Source of the DNA: Flavobacterium gelatinilyticum
Lineage (GTDB): Bacteria > Bacteroidota > Bacteroidia > Flavobacteriales > Flavobacteriaceae
Length of the DNA stretch: 64,000 nt
Direction: 5' to 3'
Assembly (NCBI RefSeq): GCF_027111295.1
Contig: NZ_CP114287.1
Coordinates: 2,046,001-2,110,000 of the forward strand
Part shown: positions 60,957 through 64,000 of the stretch, piece after piece
How positions within the stretch are numbered: the first letter of the stretch is position 1
Layout of the letters: each line of letters begins with the position of its first letter
Notes under the pieces: generated by a model
The model's database searches: none
Told to the model about the DNA's origin: nothing
The model's input: only the letters and a program-made list of their open reading frames with translations
Translations under genes and position numbers: made by a program

Positions 60957-63161
60957 ATGTCAGATTATAAAATCAAATATTTTTCTGAATACGTCCTCAG
61001 AACCCCCATATTTCCATTATCTACTTATTTTAAGATAATTGAAAATTATTCTCCTGATAAGTCCGCAGCATTTTTTAAAAATCCTGTAGTAAAAGAAGCT
61101 ATTACTCTTGCTTCGCCAGATTTAAAAAAACAATTGGATAAATGGCTCTTAGATGATTCTTCTTTATCTAACAAAAAAAAAGAAGCTCTGGAACTTACTT
61201 CTTTAAAATATATAGCAAGAATGTCTTCTCGATGTACACCATTTGGTTTATTTGCGGGATGCTCTGTAGGAAAACTGAATTCTGAAACTAATATTACGAT
61301 AGCATCTCTTGATAAACATAAGCGATTTACACAATTTGATATGCAATATTGGGTTGCAATGCTCCAGGATATTGCAAAAAGTGACAAAGCCAGGTTTCAT
61401 TTAAAATTTTTTCCTAACTCTTCAATTTATGAAATCGGTGATTTTTATCGATTTATTGAATACAAATATGTCAACACAAAACGTGAACATCAAATTTCTG
61501 CATTACGCAAATCTTATTTATTAGAAGAAATACTAAATCAGGCAAAATCAGGAATTACCATAAGTGAAATGATTTCTTTTTTAGCAGATAATGATTCTGA
61601 AAAAGAACAAGCAAAAGCCTATGTTTTTAAACTAATTGATTTTCAGTTTTTAATTAGTGAATTAGATGCTGTAGTAAGCGGAAATGATGAATGGAAAAGG
61701 ATTATTGATACCTTTACTTCTATTCCTTTTTTTAATAAAGAAACAGAATTATTTAAAAATCTAAATATTAAACTTTCTAATTTAGATCTTACATTATCTC
61801 CTGCCGAAGAAAGCTACACAGAAATTAAGCAGGCAATAGAAGAAATTGGAACTGCTTATGATGAAAAGCATCTTTTCCAAACTGACCTAAGCATCACAAC
61901 TTTAAAAAATAACTTAAATAAAAAGATTCCTCAAAAAGTGTTGAGGGCAATTCAATTTTTAAATGGTTATCAGAGAAATAAAAAAAATAAAAATCAGGAG
62001 AATTTTAAAAAAGCTTTCATTCAAAGATATGAATCTAAAGAACTGCCTTTAAGCATTGTATTGGATACTGAAACAGGAATTGGTTATTTGCAAAATCATG
62101 AGATGAATGACACTAACGAAATACTTGAAAATTTTTCTTTTAAGCCCAAACAAGTAAAAGAAAAAATTCAAACCTGGACTTCTGTCGATTTTATTTTGCA
62201 AAAAAAACTGCAGCATTGTATTCTTAAACAAGAAAAAAATATCGTATTATCTGAAAAAGATTTCCCTGATTTTGATTCTAACATTAAGAATGCTCCCGTA
62301 ACTTTCTCTGCAACTATCGAACTTTTTAATGAAGATCAAATTGCCTTGACAGCAACTGGAAATGTAAGTGCGGCAAAATTATTAGGCCGTTTTTGCAATG
62401 GTAATAGGGAAATATATAATATCACAAAAGAAATTATTCAAAAAGAAGATGAATATCATCATGATAAAATCTTAGCTGAAATTGTACACATTCCGGAGGC
62501 ACGAACTGGAAATATATTAAAAAGACCTGTTCTTCGAAAACATGAAATTAGCTATTTATGCAAACACGGTGTTGTTCAGGAAGATAATTTAGATTTAGGA
62601 GATTTATACCTATCTGTTAAATCAAATAGAATTATTTTGCGATCCAAAAAATACAATAAAGAAATAATTCCTTGTTTATCAAACGCACATAATTTTTCTT
62701 CAGTGAGTTCTCTTCCTATTTATCATTTTTTATGTGATCTTTGCTCACAGGATACCAAGCCCATTCATTCTTTTTATTGGGGCGTTTTGGAGTTACAATA
62801 TGATTTTTTCCCGAGAGTTCTGTATAATGACGTTATACTTTCAAAAGCAAAATGGAAAATTAAGAATAGCGAAATAAGATCTTTTTACACTATGAATCAA
62901 AATCATAAAACAGAAGAATTTTTAAAATGGAGATTAGAAAGAAATATTCCACGATTTGCAAATTGGATTGATTCTGACAATACTTTATTATTTGATTTTG
63001 AATCGTCAATTTGTATCGAATTATTCCTAAAATCGCTTAAACAAGAAGAAGAATTTTTTCTTGAAGAATTTTTATTTACAGAAAAATCAGTTGTAGAAAA
63101 CAGTTCTGGAGATCATTTTTCGAACCAGATTATATTATCCTATTACAAAGAAAAAATATAA
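60957..63161 (+). CDS. lanB: Lantibiotic dehydratase, N-terminal protein of split LanB (third locus)
   Basis: 734 residues. YVLRTPIFP near the start, RMSSRCTPFGLFAG at 88-101, RTGNILKRPVLRKHEISYL and SNAHNFSSVSSLPIYHFL are the conserved LanB glutamylation blocks. It is closest in layout to the copy at 39588. The elimination protein starts two bases after its stop. The precursor at 60481 is the nearest substrate. Confidence 0.9.
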   Translation: MSDYKIKYFSEYVLRTPIFPLSTYFKIIENYSPDKSAAFFKNPVVKEAITLASPDLKKQLDKWLLDDSSLSNKKKEALELTSLKYIARMSSRCTPFGLFAGCSVGKLNSETNITIASLDKHKRFTQFDMQYWVAMLQDIAKSDKARFHLKFFPNSSIYEIGDFYRFIEYKYVNTKREHQISALRKSYLLEEILNQAKSGITISEMISFLADNDSEKEQAKAYVFKLIDFQFLISELDAVVSGNDEWKRIIDTFTSIPFFNKETELFKNLNIKLSNLDLTLSPAEESYTEIKQAIEEIGTAYDEKHLFQTDLSITTLKNNLNKKIPQKVLRAIQFLNGYQRNKKNKNQENFKKAFIQRYESKELPLSIVLDTETGIGYLQNHEMNDTNEILENFSFKPKQVKEKIQTWTSVDFILQKKLQHCILKQEKNIVLSEKDFPDFDSNIKNAPVTFSATIELFNEDQIALTATGNVSAAKLLGRFCNGNREIYNITKEIIQKEDEYHHDKILAEIVHIPEARTGNILKRPVLRKHEISYLCKHGVVQEDNLDLGDLYLSVKSNRIILRSKKYNKEIIPCLSNAHNFSSVSSLPIYHFLCDLCSQDTKPIHSFYWGVLELQYDFFPRVLYNDVILSKAKWKIKNSEIRSFYTMNQNHKTEEFLKWRLERNIPRFANWIDSDNTLLFDFESSICIELFLKSLKQEEEFFLEEFLFTEKSVVENSSGDHFSNQIILSYYKEKI

Positions 63162-63163
63162 AA

Positions 63164-64000
63164 ATGCAAAGAGATTTTTGTTTGGGCAGCGAATGGCTGT
63201 ATTATAAAATTTATACAGGTGTAAAAACAGCTGATTATATTTTACTAGAAAAATTACAGCCCATTATTTCAAATCTTGAAAGTAAAAAAATCATTCAAAA
63301 ATGGTTTTTCATTCGATATAAAGATCCAGAAGAACATATTCGTATTCGGTTTTTAGTAAAAAACCAAAAAAAACTGTCCTCAGTTATTCAAGCTTTCTAT
63401 CCAATTTTTGAAGAACTTTTAGAGCAAAATTTAGTTTGGAATATACAAACCGACACGTATAAAAGAGAAATAGAACGATATGGCAAAACTACGATGATTG
63501 ATTCTGAATTCTTTTTTTGGAAAGACAGTAAAATGGCTTTGCAATATATTAAAGCTATACCAAGTTTTAAGACAAAAGAGACACCATTATTATTTAGTTT
63601 TTATGCTATTGATTCCTTTTTAAATTCGTTTCAACTATCGATTCAAGAAAAATTATCTTTGATGGATGATTTGCAAAATTCTTTTAAAATAGAATTTGAA
63701 ACCGACAAGCAACAAAAAAAGGAAATGTCTAAAAGTTATGCTTCATTATATCCGCAAATGAATACTCTTTTGACTGCAGCTTCAAAAAACAATTTTACAG
63801 AAATAACGAAGATTGTAAATCAAAAATCAAGACAAACAGCAAAAAAAGCTTTAGAAATTAAAATTAAAAACGAAATTCCTTTAAAATCTCTTTTAGCTAG
63901 TCACATACATATGATGACTAACAGGCAGTATACTTCTAAACAAAGAATGTATGAGTTAATCATTTATGATTATTTATTTAAATATTATAAAGCAAAAAGT
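63164..64000 (+). CDS. LanB C-terminal elimination protein (third locus, 3' end outside window)
   Basis: 279 codons are visible, open to the window edge. It starts MQRDFCLGSEWLYYKIYTGV; WFFIRYKDPEEHIRIRF, DTYKREIERYG and HMMTNRQYTSKQRMYE are the family blocks, in the same order as at 41827 and 55176. It follows the N-terminal gene by two bases. Since the family length is about 285-305 residues, only the last few residues are missing. Confidence 0.88.
   Translation, partial: MQRDFCLGSEWLYYKIYTGVKTADYILLEKLQPIISNLESKKIIQKWFFIRYKDPEEHIRIRFLVKNQKKLSSVIQAFYPIFEELLEQNLVWNIQTDTYKREIERYGKTTMIDSEFFFWKDSKMALQYIKAIPSFKTKETPLLFSFYAIDSFLNSFQLSIQEKLSLMDDLQNSFKIEFETDKQQKKEMSKSYASLYPQMNTLLTAASKNNFTEITKIVNQKSRQTAKKALEIKIKNEIPLKSLLASHIHMMTNRQYTSKQRMYELIIYDYLFKYYKAKS

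Overview
The window reads as a chromosomal accessory region of a Bacteroidota bacterium, most likely Flavobacterium or a close relative. Supporting signs are an A+T-rich sequence, several TAnnTTTG-type -7 promoter boxes, no obvious Shine-Dalgarno sites, PcfK/PcfJ and RteC-like mobile-element genes, an outer-membrane beta-barrel of the TonB-receptor class, and split class I lanthipeptide dehydratases with double-glycine leaders exported by C39-peptidase ABC transporters. No housekeeping genes are visible apart from one tRNA-Ser(UGA) at 23205-23289. The stretch from about 5.3 to 18.6 kb is visibly richer in G+C than the rest, so the region is probably a composite.

Layout. 1-3.1 kb: a minus-strand trio of a P-loop ATPase (cut by the window edge), a nuclease-like protein and a TOPRIM protein, which I read as a candidate defence operon. 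3.6-13.7 kb: an orphan SLATT membrane effector, a Septu-like ATPase/HNH pair whose ATPase is frameshifted, an SSB/PcfK/PcfJ mobile-element block whose PcfJ has an internal stop, and a secreted caspase-like protease with a secreted partner. 14.3-22.2 kb: a second, intact AAA-ATPase/HNH pair, a decayed PD-(D/E)XK gene, other gene remnants and two adjacent IS3-type transposases, one of which lacks all three catalytic residues. 23.2-32.2 kb, downstream of tRNA-Ser: two DUF262 proteins (GmrSD-like), a serine-recombinase remnant, an AbiEi/AbiEii toxin-antitoxin pair, a metallophosphoesterase, an excisionase-like protein and an RteC-like protein. 32.4-47 kb: a radical-SAM RiPP locus (four tandem precursors, radical SAM/SPASM maturase, C39 ABC exporter, outer-membrane beta-barrel) next to a split-LanB locus with a cysteine-free precursor, a TPR/AraC regulator and a prolyl-oligopeptidase-type protease. 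47.6-64 kb: a complete class I lanthipeptide operon (split LanB, erythromycin-esterase-like protein, two LanA, LanC, C39 ABC exporter, HlyD), a second TPR/AraC regulator, another precursor and a third split LanB that runs off the end.

A repeated unit punctuates these modules. It has two TGGCA-type half-sites 11 bp apart, usually followed about 70 bp later by TTCGAA. Copies lie near 3.59, 13.53, 13.65, 27.07, 32.01 and 47.04 kb, with two partial copies at 32.24 and 47.51 kb. At 32.08 and 47.36 kb the units carry copies of the 3' end of tRNA-Ser. I interpret them as old attachment-site junctions left by serial integration.

How the RiPP genes fit together. Every precursor ends its leader in GG, the cleavage site of the C39 exporters at 32.4 and 48.9 kb. 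In two operons a hairpin terminator sits between the precursors and the next enzyme gene. The AraC-type regulator at 58.6 kb is flanked by palindromic boxes placed just upstream of candidate promoters of the lanthipeptide operon and of the third precursor. The first regulator has a different A+T-rich box in the equivalent place.
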